Shown in pieces: positions 18,872-27,537 of a stretch of 64,000 nt of DNA. Below the pieces are notes generated by a model. That model made no database searches, was not told the DNA's origin, and saw nothing but the letters and a program-made list of their open reading frames with translations. Location: the NCBI RefSeq assembly GCF_018263925.1, contig NZ_JAEVHF010000014.1:91336-155335 (forward strand). Reading direction: 5' to 3'. Numbering within the stretch: the first letter of the stretch is position 1; every line of letters begins with the position of its first letter. The position numbers and the translations under genes are program-made. This DNA is from Kistimonas asteriae (GTDB lineage: Bacteria > Pseudomonadota > Gammaproteobacteria > Pseudomonadales > Endozoicomonadaceae).

Positions 18872-19960
18872 TTATTCTGGAAGCATTGGCTTTTCAGTCA
18901 TTAAACCTTCAATCGTTCGAGTGGGAAAAGCAAAATCAGCACCAGCCTGGTGAACAAACTGGCCAGCTTTCAATAAGACCTGCTGTTTAATGGCACGATA
19001 CTCAACCAATGCCGTCGTTCGGGTAAAACAATCAATTAACAGATCAATGGTCGATTCGCCATATTGACTGAATGACACCTGCAAGATTCTACGATCATCA
19101 ATACCGGGATGCTGCTTGAGATAATCTTCAATCTCAGTAGCAATGATTTCCAGTTTATTAAGGTCATCATAACGAAGGCCAATCGTCACCTGAATTCGCC
19201 GGTTATCCATCCGGGAAAAGTTCTCTACCGCATGACTGGTAAACAGGGAGTTGGGAACATACACCGGTTTACGGTCCGGTGTTCGAATACGGGTCTGCCG
19301 CCAGCCAATAGCCTCCACCGCACCTTCAACGGAACCATTAACAAACCGAATACGCTCCCCGATATGGAAAGGCCGGTCCAGATGGAGCATCAATCCGCCA
19401 AATACGTTGGCCAGCATATCCTTCGCAGCCAAACCAATGGCGATACCGCCGATGCCACCAAAGGCAAGAATACTGGCGATACTGTAACCGTGGGTCTGGA
19501 GAATCACTAAAAAGGTAATAATCACAATCGCCAGCTGCGCCATACGTACACCGGCCTCAACAACACCGGCACGGGCAAGCTGGCTGTCTATCGGCACACT
19601 GACTCTTAGCTGCCTAACAAAACCCAGCAGAAACCAGGCAATCAACAGGATCACGACCGTTCGACGGAAAGTTCTGACGGCATCCAACAACGGAATTGGC
19701 CAGGCGTGGTTGATAATCTGGAGGATCCAGGTAATGCCGACAATCCAGATTAACCAACGGGCGGGCGATCGGGCTGCCAGGAGCATGGCGCTGTCCCAGC
19801 CAACCCGTGAGCGGGCAAACCGTTTCTCAAGCGCGCCAAACAGGCGATGGACATACCAGCCAGCAAATCCCATCAGCAACAGGACAGCGACAATCTGCCC
19901 TATCCAGAAGGTTTGCTCACTGAGACTGCCCCAGAAATTATAATAATCCGGCCATTGCAT
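18872..19960 (-). CDS. MscS family mechanosensitive ion channel
   Basis: A 362-residue inner-membrane channel that opens on membrane tension to relieve osmotic shock. About five membrane segments are present. The pore-lining helix carries the Gly/Ala-rich pattern GGIGGIAIGLAAKDMLANVFGGL near residue 170, followed by the beta domain (RPFHIGERIRF, VPNSLFTSHAVENFSR) and a C-terminal alpha/beta region. The layout is closer to YnaI/YbdG-type channels than to minimal MscS. It is monocistronic, ending at the shared bidirectional terminator. Confidence 0.9.
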   Translation of the reverse strand: MQWPDYYNFWGSLSEQTFWIGQIVAVLLLMGFAGWYVHRLFGALEKRFARSRVGWDSAMLLAARSPARWLIWIVGITWILQIINHAWPIPLLDAVRTFRRTVVILLIAWFLLGFVRQLRVSVPIDSQLARAGVVEAGVRMAQLAIVIITFLVILQTHGYSIASILAFGGIGGIAIGLAAKDMLANVFGGLMLHLDRPFHIGERIRFVNGSVEGAVEAIGWRQTRIRTPDRKPVYVPNSLFTSHAVENFSRMDNRRIQVTIGLRYDDLNKLEIIATEIEDYLKQHPGIDDRRILQVSFSQYGESTIDLLIDCFTRTTALVEYRAIKQQVLLKAGQFVHQAGADFAFPTRTIEGLMTEKPMLPE

Positions 19961-20102
19961 TCATTCGCACCCGCAGCAATCAATCAAGGCTTAACCTGAA
20001 ATATAGCTGCCTGGTGGAAAAGGGAATATTTGCCGTTATTGTATTCGTTAATGATCTTTCAGGATTCAACGAATCGAATCCGACGCTGACGATTAATTAC
20101 CC

Positions 20103-20585
20103 TTAACCGAACTGACCTAATGCATCAGCCAGTTGTTTATCAACATCATTAAATTTGGGGCTACTCTTTTTCTCGTCCGCTGCCTTGTTGCCACGATACG
20201 GCTGACGCTTGCCATGGTGATGAGACCGACGGCGCTGCGGCTTCTGCTCCCACACCGGAGAGATTTCAGCCTGTTCTCCCGCAGGGGCAATGCGCAACAA
20301 ACGCTCCAGGCCACTGATATCCGAAAGTGACAACGAATGTCCCTGACGGTTTCGGTAACCATTCATAATGCGTTTGACATCATCAGCTAATCCCAGTCGC
20401 TTGGTAGCGAACATCAGGGAAATCAAAGCGGACTCAGCATCTTCAACAACAACCATCGATCCGGCGAGATTAATTTCAAAACTCTTTTTATCCCGGGCAT
20501 CAATATAAAACTGATAAGGGCCGATCTCGTTCAAGCTGGATAGAAGATGTCTGACAAAACGAAAATCCAGTTCTGCGTGTTTCAT
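20103..20585 (-). CDS. Hypothetical protein with a basic C-terminal region
   Basis: A 160-residue protein I do not recognise. Residues 1-95 look like a folded, mixed alpha/beta domain ([51 protein letters not shown]). Residues 105-140 are strongly basic and histidine-rich ([18 protein letters not shown]), which could bind nucleic acid or ribosomes. The C-terminus is a short acidic helix. No signal peptide or membrane segment is seen. The frame is cleanly open with normal codon use and it stands alone between mscS and the urt remnants. Confidence 0.6.
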   Translation of the reverse strand: MKHAELDFRFVRHLLSSLNEIGPYQFYIDARDKKSFEINLAGSMVVVEDAESALISLMFATKRLGLADDVKRIMNGYRNRQGHSLSLSDISGLERLLRIAPAGEQAEISPVWEQKPQRRRSHHHGKRQPYRGNKAADEKKSSPKFNDVDKQLADALGQFG

Positions 20586-20786
20586 TTATCTCACGAATTA
20601 TCAAGACTCGTGCACATAATATCCATGACAAGGGGGCGATGGCAATTAAAAACGGGTGAATTTATACGGTTTCACGCCCTGTTGAAGTGCCAGAATCAGC
20701 ATTCATCTCTCGGTGACAACGTAATTCCCTCACAAATAACCGGTATATTACCGAACAATCCCCCTTTATTTGATAGATGAAGAAGC

Positions 20787-21182
20787 CTGGCGGATACCGG
20801 CACACTACTTTTCCGAGGCGATATCAAACGAACCCGCCATGATGAGGCAGAAGTCACACAGCTCGGGATCTGGCGTAAATTCCAGAAACCGTCGGTGATT
20901 GAATCGCTGTCGGTCCGGGAGAGTCTGGAGCTGGCGCTGTTAGGCCGCCGCTCTCCCTTTACATCACAGCTTCATCCCCTAGACACCGCTGATACACAAC
21001 GCATCGAAGAAGTCCAGAATCTGATCCGGCTGAAAATCGGCATACGGTTATTACAGCAAACAGAGCTTCTGCTAGTCGATACGCCATCGGTAGACATAAC
21101 GAACGAGGGATCCTTCCGGACGGCGAGCCTGTTGAAAACCATCACTGGGGTGGGGACTTATCCGGTGACCAGCAGCAATTAG
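20787..21182 (+). pseudogene. Remnant of a urea ABC transporter ATPase, UrtD-like
   Basis: Translation from 20790 reads ADTGTLLFRGDIKRTRHDEAEV, then LGIWRKFQKPSVIESLSVRESLELALL, the diagnostic UrtD region (usually IGRKFQKPTVFE). It continues to LLQQTELLLVDTPSVDITNEGSFRTASLL. The Walker A half is absent, an internal segment that normally holds the ABC signature is deleted, and the Walker B glutamate is Thr (LLLVDTP in place of LLLVDEP). The frame runs out at 21182 after merging into UrtE-like sequence. UrtD is an ATPase of the UrtABCDE urea uptake system; this copy cannot be functional. Confidence 0.75.
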
Positions 21183-21454
21183 CGATGTGCCGGGCACTGA
21201 CCTGCCGGCCAGAACTACTCATTCCGGGTGAGCCCACGGAAGGTATTCAGCCATACATCATCAAGGGCATTCAGTCTGTCATTACCCTTTAAGGGGTAGA
21301 GGCAACATGGTAATCGTTCGGTCGCACAGTTTTTTGAATTTGCCCGGGACCTCTGGCGGACCAGTTTGCAGTGCTAAATCGTGGTGAATTGGTTATTAGT
21401 GGAACTGGTGATTCTATGAATGAAAAAGCCGCTACAGCCTTTATGCCCGTCTGA
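21155..21454 (+). pseudogene. Remnant of a urea ABC transporter ATPase, UrtE-like
   Basis: A second fragment in a different frame begins DLSGDQQQLAMCRALTCRPELLIPGEPTEGIQPYIIKGIQSVI, matching the UrtE signature and Walker B region (normally LSGGQQQQLAI and LLLLDEPTEGIQPSII). Here the ABC signature glycine is Asp, and LLDEP has become IPGEP. A stop at 21290 is followed by GNMVIV, then EFARDL, then LADQFAVLNRGELVISG, each after a further frameshift, ending at TGA 21454. The UrtD-like fragment is joined almost directly to it, so a deletion removed the end of urtD and the start of urtE. Confidence 0.75.
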
Positions 21455-21512
21455 CCTTTATTATGACGACGCAAAAAAAGTAATACGGTGAATGACAATA
21501 GCAATGACTATG

Positions 21513-21809
21513 TTAGATATAGGCTTTGCGCTTTTTTATCAAACGAACGGGTTTTCTACGCCTGAACCAAAGTAATTCAGGCCTACCGGGCTTGCACACT
21601 CGACGACTCATGGACCTCGCCCGGTATTTTTTTCGGTACAAGCGACTATTAACCAAAAAGTTTGCAGCAAGTGCCATCGCCAACACGGCACGGCCACTCA
21701 TAAATCCCGGAAACTCTTCAAGAAACGGCTGCACCTGAACGGTATTCATCAACCGGTTGACACACGGTGACGCATTATTCATCACATACAGATTGCAATG
21801 GCATGTCAT
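21513..21809 (-). CDS. Small Cys-containing basic protein, hypothetical
   Basis: An unrecognised 98-residue reading frame. The main support is its start: GGAGGT, a full anti-Shine-Dalgarno match, lies exactly 7 nt before ATG 21809. The N-terminus has closely spaced cysteines (TCHC, then SPC). The middle is hydrophobic (GRAVLAMALAANFLV, about residues 41-55). The last 40 residues are strongly basic (RLYRKKYRARSMSRR, WFRRRKPVRLIKKRK). It could be a small membrane-associated protein, but the region also holds decayed genes, so a leftover fragment with a good ribosome-binding site is possible. Confidence 0.4.
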   Translation of the reverse strand: MTCHCNLYVMNNASPCVNRLMNTVQVQPFLEEFPGFMSGRAVLAMALAANFLVNSRLYRKKYRARSMSRRVCKPGRPELLWFRRRKPVRLIKKRKAYI

Positions 21810-22044
21810 GGCAATCACCTCCTTCCGGTTTTTCCATGATTATCAGGATACCGGAATGGTCAACAATCACCATTCGACCTTCGTCGATACGGCCCAAAGA
21901 CACCGCCATCTATTAGACCAAGGTCTGACCCTAACGTTCTAAAACACCGAAAATTCCCATAAAAACAAGCATTTTCCGTAGCCGTGAGGCAACTTGGGCT
22001 ATACCATAGCACCAAATAACACCGCTTCAGGACATCATAGCCGT

Positions 22045-23115
22045 ATGCCTGATTTTCCTTGTCTGCAAAATGCATCACTGCCATCCATCATGACGGCAGG
22101 CCTTCTGTCTGTTTTAACGCCCCAATCACTCTGGGCATCGGAGTATCAGACCTGCCTGCTGGAAGCTCTCCATGACGCTTCACCGGACACTACCGTGGCA
22201 CAACTTCAGGCACGCTGCCGACCACCTCAAACTGTGGATGCCCTGCCCGACCTTGACGCGCCCTCTGCAGGCTCTGACATCACCTCCGCAGCCAGCGATG
22301 AGAACACTGATTCACTGCTGGAACAGCGTGTCCAGCAGGAGGAGCGCACCCAGAACAAACTGTTTGTCCTGACGCCTCACCGGCAAAACTATTTCCTGCC
22401 TATTTCCTACAACAGCAACCCGAACAGCAAGCCCTTTGATGCCAGCGAGGATGATTTCGACAGTACCGAGGTCAAATTCCAGCTCAGCCTCAAGGTGCCG
22501 GTCGCCCAGGGCGTATTCAATGGACATGGCGATCTGTATTTTGCCTATACCGGGGTTTCCTGGTGGCAGGCCTATAACAAGGATCACTCCAGCCCATTCC
22601 GGGATACCAACCATGAGCCCGAAGCGTTTTTCAGTTTCAATACGGATTACGATGTCCTTGGCCTAAAGCTCAGCATGATTCAAGCCGGGATTAACCATCA
22701 GTCCAACGGCCGCAGCGGCAGCCTGTCTCGCAGCTGGAACCGGTTGTTTGCGAACTTTGTCTTTGAGCACGACAACTTCTATTTCTCAGTCAACCCCTGG
22801 TGGCGGATTCCCGAGAGCAGCAAGGACTCCCCTGATGATCCACGCGGTGACGACAACCCTGATATAGAGAAATACCTCGGCTATGGCGATGTTCAGATGT
22901 TCTACACCCTGGGCGTGCATAAGCTCAGCGTCATGGTAAGGAACAATCTGCGCAGCGATAACAAGGGCGCCATGGAGCTTGGCTGGTCTTTCCCGCTAAC
23001 GCCACGGATCAGGGGTTATGTACAATATTTCAATGGCTACGGCGAGAGCCTGATCGACTATAACGCCAGCGTCAATCGCCTCAGTATCGGTGTCATGTTG
23101 AACGATTGGCTCTGA
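22045..23115 (+). CDS. pldA: Outer membrane phospholipase A (OMPLA)
   Basis: A calcium-dependent phospholipase A1 in the outer membrane that hydrolyses phospholipids flipped to the outer leaflet. After a signal region (cut near LWAS) come ~95 variable residues, then the 12-stranded barrel. The catalytic residues are intact and correctly spaced: His218 and Ser220 in INHQSNGRSGS and Asn232 in RSWNR. The barrel ends SVNRLSIGVMLNDWL. ATG 22045 is chosen with AGGA upstream; a TTG at 21994 is in frame but adds residues before the signal peptide. The N-terminal extension before the barrel is longer than in E. coli and carries a Cys pair. Confidence 0.92.
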   Translation: MPDFPCLQNASLPSIMTAGLLSVLTPQSLWASEYQTCLLEALHDASPDTTVAQLQARCRPPQTVDALPDLDAPSAGSDITSAASDENTDSLLEQRVQQEERTQNKLFVLTPHRQNYFLPISYNSNPNSKPFDASEDDFDSTEVKFQLSLKVPVAQGVFNGHGDLYFAYTGVSWWQAYNKDHSSPFRDTNHEPEAFFSFNTDYDVLGLKLSMIQAGINHQSNGRSGSLSRSWNRLFANFVFEHDNFYFSVNPWWRIPESSKDSPDDPRGDDNPDIEKYLGYGDVQMFYTLGVHKLSVMVRNNLRSDNKGAMELGWSFPLTPRIRGYVQYFNGYGESLIDYNASVNRLSIGVMLNDWL

Positions 23116-23146
23116 CAGAAATCATATCAAGGAAAAACGCTCGTTT

Positions 23147-23686
23147 ATGATGCGCAAGGTAATCATTGCCTCCACCAATCCGGCCAAAATCAATGCCGTC
23201 CAACAAGCCTTCACACAGGTCTTTATGCATGAAGAGATGGTGTTTGAAGGCATTGCCATCGACAGCGGCGTTGCCGACCAACCCCTGTCCGGTGATGAGA
23301 CCCTGACCGGTGCACGCAACCGGGTCACCAATGCCAGACGCCAACAGCCAGACGCCGATTTCTGGGTTGGACTGGAAGCTGGTATAGAAAGTCCGCTGAC
23401 CTTTGCCTGGATGGTCATCGAAAGCGTAAACCAGCGAGGTGAAGCTCGCTCCGCCAGCCTGCCACTACCACCGGAAGCGTTACAAAGGATTAAGAAAGGG
23501 GCTGAACTGGGCGAAGCGATGGATGCCATGTTCAATGAACACAATATAAAACAGAAAGGTGGCGCTATCGGCCTACTGACTGGGCACCGCTTAACCCGCA
23601 GCAGCGTTTATGAACAGGCCCTGATTCTGGCGCTGATACCCTTTATTCACCCTGCCCTATACCCACCAGAGCCTGATTTTATTTGA
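23147..23686 (+). CDS. yjjX: Inosine/xanthosine triphosphatase YjjX
   Basis: A house-cleaning NTP phosphatase that hydrolyses ITP and XTP. The 179-residue length, opening KVIIASTNPAKINAVQQAF, central QPLSGDETLTGARNRV, FWVGLEAGIE and closing GAIGLLTGHRLTRSSVYEQALILAL are all standard for YjjX. It follows pldA by 31 bp on the same strand and may share its transcript. Confidence 0.93.
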   Translation: MMRKVIIASTNPAKINAVQQAFTQVFMHEEMVFEGIAIDSGVADQPLSGDETLTGARNRVTNARRQQPDADFWVGLEAGIESPLTFAWMVIESVNQRGEARSASLPLPPEALQRIKKGAELGEAMDAMFNEHNIKQKGGAIGLLTGHRLTRSSVYEQALILALIPFIHPALYPPEPDFI

Positions 23687-23720
23687 ATAAGTAAAATACA
23701 GTTTAATTGAATCAAATAAC

Positions 23721-23765
23721 AGGGAAATCCCCGCTAAATACGTCCATTTTATGCGCGGATTCCCT
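23721..23765 (+). terminator. Imperfect hairpin after yjjX
   Basis: A stem of about 12 bp with one bulge (23721-23734 with 23753-23765) and an AT-rich loop lies 34 bp past the yjjX stop. Only a weak T-containing tail (TTACATTCTTTT) follows, so it is a possible terminator. Confidence 0.4.
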
Positions 23766-23945
23766 TACATTCTTTTCCCGAATTTGACGATTAATGTATT
23801 GTACGCCAGACATAAAACAGTTTAGACTCGCCTCTCAATTAAGTGTCCCTTAACTGATGCCCGAAAACGCAGAGTCTCTTTGTGGCGTTCGATGTTTAAG
23901 GTAACAGTAAAGTAGTAGCAATAACGTCATCGGAGATGAATCAAC

Positions 23946-24254
23946 ATGCAACAGAACAAGCTGTTTGTAGGTAACCTGGCATTTTCCAGCTCTGAGCAAG
24001 ATCTGGAAGCCGTTTTCGGTCAGTATGGTGAACTGCAAGAAGTTAAAATCATCATGGATCGTGAAACTGGCCGCTCTCGTGGTTTCGGTTTCGTATCCTT
24101 CGTTAACCCTTCTGACGCTGAAGCAGCACTGGCTGCTAACGGTCAGGACGTTGGCGGTCGTGACCTGCGCGTCAACTTTGCTACCGAACGCACTGGCGGC
24201 GGTGGCGGTGGTCGTCGCGACAACAACCGTGGTGGTTTCGAGCGTCGCTACTAA
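23946..24254 (+). CDS. Single-RRM RNA-binding protein
   Basis: A 102-residue cytosolic RNA-binding protein with one RRM: RNP2 is LFVGNL (residues 6-11) and RNP1 is RGFGFVSF (45-52), with both aromatic positions present. A Gly/Arg/Asn-rich tail (GGGGGGRRDNNRGGFERR) ends the protein. This is the layout of bacterial Rbp proteins, often cold-induced in cyanobacteria and gammaproteobacteria. A GGAG lies 10 nt before the ATG. The leader of about 150 bp without any gene is long enough for a structured 5' UTR, but I see no known riboswitch. An intrinsic terminator follows. Confidence 0.92.
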   Translation: MQQNKLFVGNLAFSSSEQDLEAVFGQYGELQEVKIIMDRETGRSRGFGFVSFVNPSDAEAALAANGQDVGGRDLRVNFATERTGGGGGGRRDNNRGGFERRY

Positions 24255-24273
24255 GCGATTGTTCAACCCCATG

Positions 24274-24300
24274 AAAAAGCCGGCTTGTCCGGCTTTTTTT
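24274..24300 (+). terminator. Intrinsic terminator after the RRM gene
   Basis: A perfect 10-bp stem (24274-24283 with 24289-24298), 5-nt loop and a T7 run lie 19 bp past the stop. The A-run on the other side lets it also serve the convergent DUF2956 gene. Confidence 0.9.
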
Positions 24301-24316
24301 ATACGTCAATCCTGCA

Positions 24317-24670
24317 CTATCCCTGCCATAACAGCCCAGCATAGACTGCAATCGCCGCCCACGTGATCACCAGCAAAACCCAAGGGAGCCGATGCTGGCG
24401 ATAGACCACCACTTTTTCTACCTCACCGACCTCAACAGTCGCAGACTCTCTAGACTGCGTTTTCTTGCGCTGTTTATCCAGCTCACGGGCCTTGGCTTTC
24501 TGCTGCTTCTTGTATTGATCAATCCCCTTCTGGATACCCTGGGCAACCAGTCGCGTCTGCTCCTTGGTCTGACCGGGACGCTGAGTACCACGGGCGATTT
24601 TCATCGCTTCATCCCGGGTTTCCGGTGATACGGCCTGCTTTCCTGAATTTCGAGTCTTAACCACTGCCAT
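24317..24670 (-). CDS. DUF2956 family protein
   Basis: A 117-residue protein of the DUF2956 family, known from Vibrio, Shewanella and relatives. The conserved block ETRDEAMKIARGTQRPGQTKEQT with LVAQGIQKGIDQYKKQQKAKARELDK is followed by an acidic linker. A single C-terminal membrane helix (WVLLVITWAAIAVYAGLLW) suggests a tail-anchored inner-membrane protein with a cytosolic helical, basic domain. ATG 24670 matches the family start. Function is unknown. Confidence 0.8.
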   Translation of the reverse strand: MAVVKTRNSGKQAVSPETRDEAMKIARGTQRPGQTKEQTRLVAQGIQKGIDQYKKQQKAKARELDKQRKKTQSRESATVEVGEVEKVVVYRQHRLPWVLLVITWAAIAVYAGLLWQG

Positions 24671-24841
24671 ACATACCAACGTGATAACGGAATTAACCAA
24701 TGACACTCACGGCACCATTTCCACCAGGCTCGATAGTAACGCGCCCTGTAACGGAACAAAACAGCCAGAGTATCGGCATTTTTTCCTCAAATTGCACAAC
24801 ACCATGCCGATTCACCTTTCAGAGACCAAAGGGATCAGCCC

Positions 24842-25039
24842 ATGAGCACGGAAAAGAGCATATTCAGAATTGAAAAACGTCTGAAATGTTACCTGAAGCT
24901 GCAAGCCGACCTGGAAAAGAAATCCTCCCCCTCGAGGCATGAGGCTATACCTAACGAGGAAAAGGAGATCTTCCTGGAGGGCATTCAACAGGGCCTGCGC
25001 ATGGCCCTGGACATGATCGAAGAGGACGATAACGCCTGA
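24842..25039 (+). CDS. Small helical protein, hypothetical
   Basis: A 65-residue charged, apparently all-helical protein (FRIEKRLKCYLKLQADLEKK; EKEIFLEGIQQGLRMALDMIEEDD). AAGGGA lies 8 nt upstream of the ATG, which supports translation. I do not recognise the family. It sits alone between the divergently placed DUF2956 gene and convergent yceH. Confidence 0.55.
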   Translation: MSTEKSIFRIEKRLKCYLKLQADLEKKSSPSRHEAIPNEEKEIFLEGIQQGLRMALDMIEEDDNA

Positions 25040-25064
25040 GAGCCCAGGCAGGTCGAGTATTCGC

Positions 25065-25712
25065 TTACAATGACAGCCTCTCTGCCAGGACTGCAATCTG
25101 CGCCTGAAGCTGTCTTACCTGCTCCTCCAGGATGTCGACTCGCTCTTCCAAGCCCCCTACCGAGCCTCCGCCGCTTTCACAGGCGACGAGCTCCTCACCC
25201 TCCTCATCACAGAACAAGTGAACATAGCGGGACTCACGCTTCCCCGCCTCACGAGATAATTTCCGGACAAAAGGCCCATCAACTCTTGACGCCAGGTTAT
25301 CCAAGACAACCTCAGCCTCTTTCACGTCACTGAAGGCACACAGTCGATTGGTCCTGCTGCGCAACTCCCCAGGGGTCTGAGCCCCACGCAGAAAGAGAAC
25401 ACAGAGAATACCCAGCTCCTGCTCGGAAAACCGGAGGTTAGAAAATTCAGTATTGCAGAAACGGTGCTGGTACTTCTGAACCCGGCTGCCAAACCCGGAC
25501 GACTCCGTCACCAGCCGCTTGGCGATCAGACTGTCAGCCGCCTGCTGCACCTCGGACTCCTCATAGGAAACCACTGGCTCCCGGTTACTTTTCTGGTTAC
25601 AGGCATTAGTCAGGCTGTTCAGCGTGAGAGGGTATTGGTCCGGCGTCGTGATGGCTTTTTCAATCAGCGCGCCCAGCACACGGGTTTCAGGGAAAGACAG
25701 CGAGAGTTCCAT
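25065..25712 (-). CDS. yceH: YceH family protein (DUF480)
   Basis: A 215-residue UPF0502/YceH protein with two winged-helix domains. Conserved segments are [40 protein letters not shown] and [25 protein letters not shown]-terminal coiled coil ([22 protein letters not shown]) is typical of the family. The cellular role is unsettled. ATG 25712 matches the family start MELSLSFPE, and five upstream in-frame residues are discounted. Confidence 0.9.
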   Translation of the reverse strand: MELSLSFPETRVLGALIEKAITTPDQYPLTLNSLTNACNQKSNREPVVSYEESEVQQAADSLIAKRLVTESSGFGSRVQKYQHRFCNTEFSNLRFSEQELGILCVLFLRGAQTPGELRSRTNRLCAFSDVKEAEVVLDNLASRVDGPFVRKLSREAGKRESRYVHLFCDEEGEELVACESGGGSVGGLEERVDILEEQVRQLQAQIAVLAERLSL

Positions 25713-25810
25713 AACAGCCCCGAACAATCAGTGAAAACAGTGGGCAGATTCTGCCTCATACCCACTCGACATGCCATCAGAACTGAACCGGTTGTGATGG
25801 AGAGCGAGAG

Positions 25811-26215
25811 TCAGGCCGACGGCTGACTCAAAATTACTTTCTCCACATCATTGGCATCATTACGGGCCACCAGGGCACGGGCGGGTTGTGTTTCACTCAT
25901 ATTAAACGCCTGATGTGTCAGTCCGGGAGGAATATAAATGAAGTCACCCGCCCGGTTAATGACCCGCTTTTCCAGATACTCACCATAGCGGGTCTCCACT
26001 TCCCCCTCCAGCACATAGATAGCGGATTCGTAACCATCGTGCTCATGGGCTTCGGACACCGCCCCCGGCGGTATCACGATAAAACTGAGCGATAAGCCCT
26101 TACTCCCCGCCGTCTGCTCAGAAACACCAATAAAATAAGGCAGATTTTGCAGGGTTTCGGTCGCTTCCTGCGGTCTGACGGTAATAATCTCATCACCGAA
26201 AGCTTTGGCATCCAT
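25811..26215 (-). CDS. Cupin domain protein
   Basis: A 134-residue single-cupin protein. Motif 1 (HEHDGYESAIYVLEGEVETRYG) supplies two His and one Glu, and motif 2 (GDFIYIPPGLTHQAFN) the third His, so a metal site is likely. Small cupins of this kind act as sugar isomerases, dioxygenases or sensors; nothing here decides between them. ATG 26215 has AAGGAG with 7 nt spacing and is preferred to the ATG at 26242. It lies 29 bp downstream of the LIM/DA1-like gene and is probably co-transcribed with it. Confidence 0.8.
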   Translation of the reverse strand: MDAKAFGDEIITVRPQEATETLQNLPYFIGVSEQTAGSKGLSLSFIVIPPGAVSEAHEHDGYESAIYVLEGEVETRYGEYLEKRVINRAGDFIYIPPGLTHQAFNMSETQPARALVARNDANDVEKVILSQPSA

Positions 26216-26244
26216 GCCTATCTCCTTTTCACCAATCGGCATTA

Positions 26245-27264
26245 TTAATGATAAAAAAACGCAGCGATTGCGCCCGGAAAACGATGCTTCTCTTTCAGAT
26301 ACTGTAGCAGCACTTTCATGGGCAGACGCTTCAGCGCCTGACGAGCCTGGCGAAAACCATCACCGTAAACCGGGTCAGGTGATTGTGCAATCTGCTGAAT
26401 AAAATAGGCCGCCTCCCGGGTTTTCTGATGACGCAACCACAGGTACTCCATCAACACACACATGCCTTCCTCGACCTCCAGGGGCAGCCCTTCATACTGA
26501 TTGTAAAAAAACCAGGCATGGCAGAGCTCATGAATGGCTACCGTTCGAAAATGAAGCTCCGGCAGATTCTGCTGGATAATAATGTCCTGAAAGGAACGAT
26601 CCACAATTCGACCACTGGCGCGAGTCACCTGCCAGCGGGCAAGTCCCAGCAGCGGGTGCTCTTCATGATGCTTATGACGGCTGAACTTGTGCAATTCATC
26701 CCGCCCCGCCAAATGAATGGGCGTCGGGGCATTCGCAAGGTTCAGCCCTATCTGCTTCAACGCCTGACGCATTTCCTGCAGCAGGGTTTCCGCACGGGCT
26801 TCTGTGATAATGCCACTGTCGCAACACAGGTTGCAGATGACCAGACCATCCGGAAAACGCATCCCTCCGCCGGTCAACGGTCCACACACTATACGGCCAC
26901 AACTGGTGCAGCGGTCATAGTTTCGATGTTTTGCACAATATCGATTACCCCAGAAGTCCTGAAAGTAGCGCCCCTGCAATGGCTCACCACAGACAGCACA
27001 GGAAGGTGTGAATTTTTGATGGAAACAGGCTACATGCCAGGGAGCATTATCCTTCTCTATATACTGATCAACTACCGGCTTATTACAGCCCGGGCAACGC
27101 AAACAGTGCTGATGCCACGGTTTATTACCAAAGACCACAAACCGGTCAGACTCAAGCGCCCGGCTGCAACCTGCGCAAACAAAACAATGCGTATGCCAAT
27201 ATTTCCCCATCACATAAATGGCATTCTCGCGTACTGACTTCTGACATCCATGACATACCCGCAT
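26245..27264 (-). CDS. LIM domain protein with DA1-like zinc metallopeptidase domain
   Basis: A 339-residue protein. It begins with LIM-type zinc fingers (C4-x2-C7 and HTHC with CAGC; HQHC with CPGC; CAVC, then CAKH; CTSC) spanning about residues 4-150. The C-terminal part resembles the DA1 peptidase domain, with an HExxH-type zinc site H245-E-L-C-H249-AW and a downstream glutamate (LEVEEGMCVLMEYL) as the likely third ligand. In plants DA1 is a ubiquitin-activated peptidase that controls organ size. Bacterial proteins with this architecture are known from genomes but poorly studied. No ubiquitin-interacting motif or signal peptide is visible. The neighbouring cupin gene gives no hint of substrate. 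Confidence 0.8.
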   Translation of the reverse strand: MRVCHGCQKSVRENAIYVMGKYWHTHCFVCAGCSRALESDRFVVFGNKPWHQHCLRCPGCNKPVVDQYIEKDNAPWHVACFHQKFTPSCAVCGEPLQGRYFQDFWGNRYCAKHRNYDRCTSCGRIVCGPLTGGGMRFPDGLVICNLCCDSGIITEARAETLLQEMRQALKQIGLNLANAPTPIHLAGRDELHKFSRHKHHEEHPLLGLARWQVTRASGRIVDRSFQDIIIQQNLPELHFRTVAIHELCHAWFFYNQYEGLPLEVEEGMCVLMEYLWLRHQKTREAAYFIQQIAQSPDPVYGDGFRQARQALKRLPMKVLLQYLKEKHRFPGAIAAFFYH

Positions 27265-27537
27265 GATTCAACCTGCTCTTAAAGCTGTCCCTAGCCCGCC
27301 CCTAAACGGCAGATATTCTATGATTCTAGCCAATCACGAAATTGTTCCATCCCGATATGGCATTTCATGCATTAAAAGACCGAACACACGACATGAATCA
27401 ATGCAACTCATACTCAATAGATTCCTCTTTCATCGACCACAAAGAAAAACGCCGGTTTCCACTGGCCGGCTCTAGTCGTCGATAACAGTCTGGTTTATGC
27501 TGCATACATCATAATGAAATGAATAGCATACATTTTC

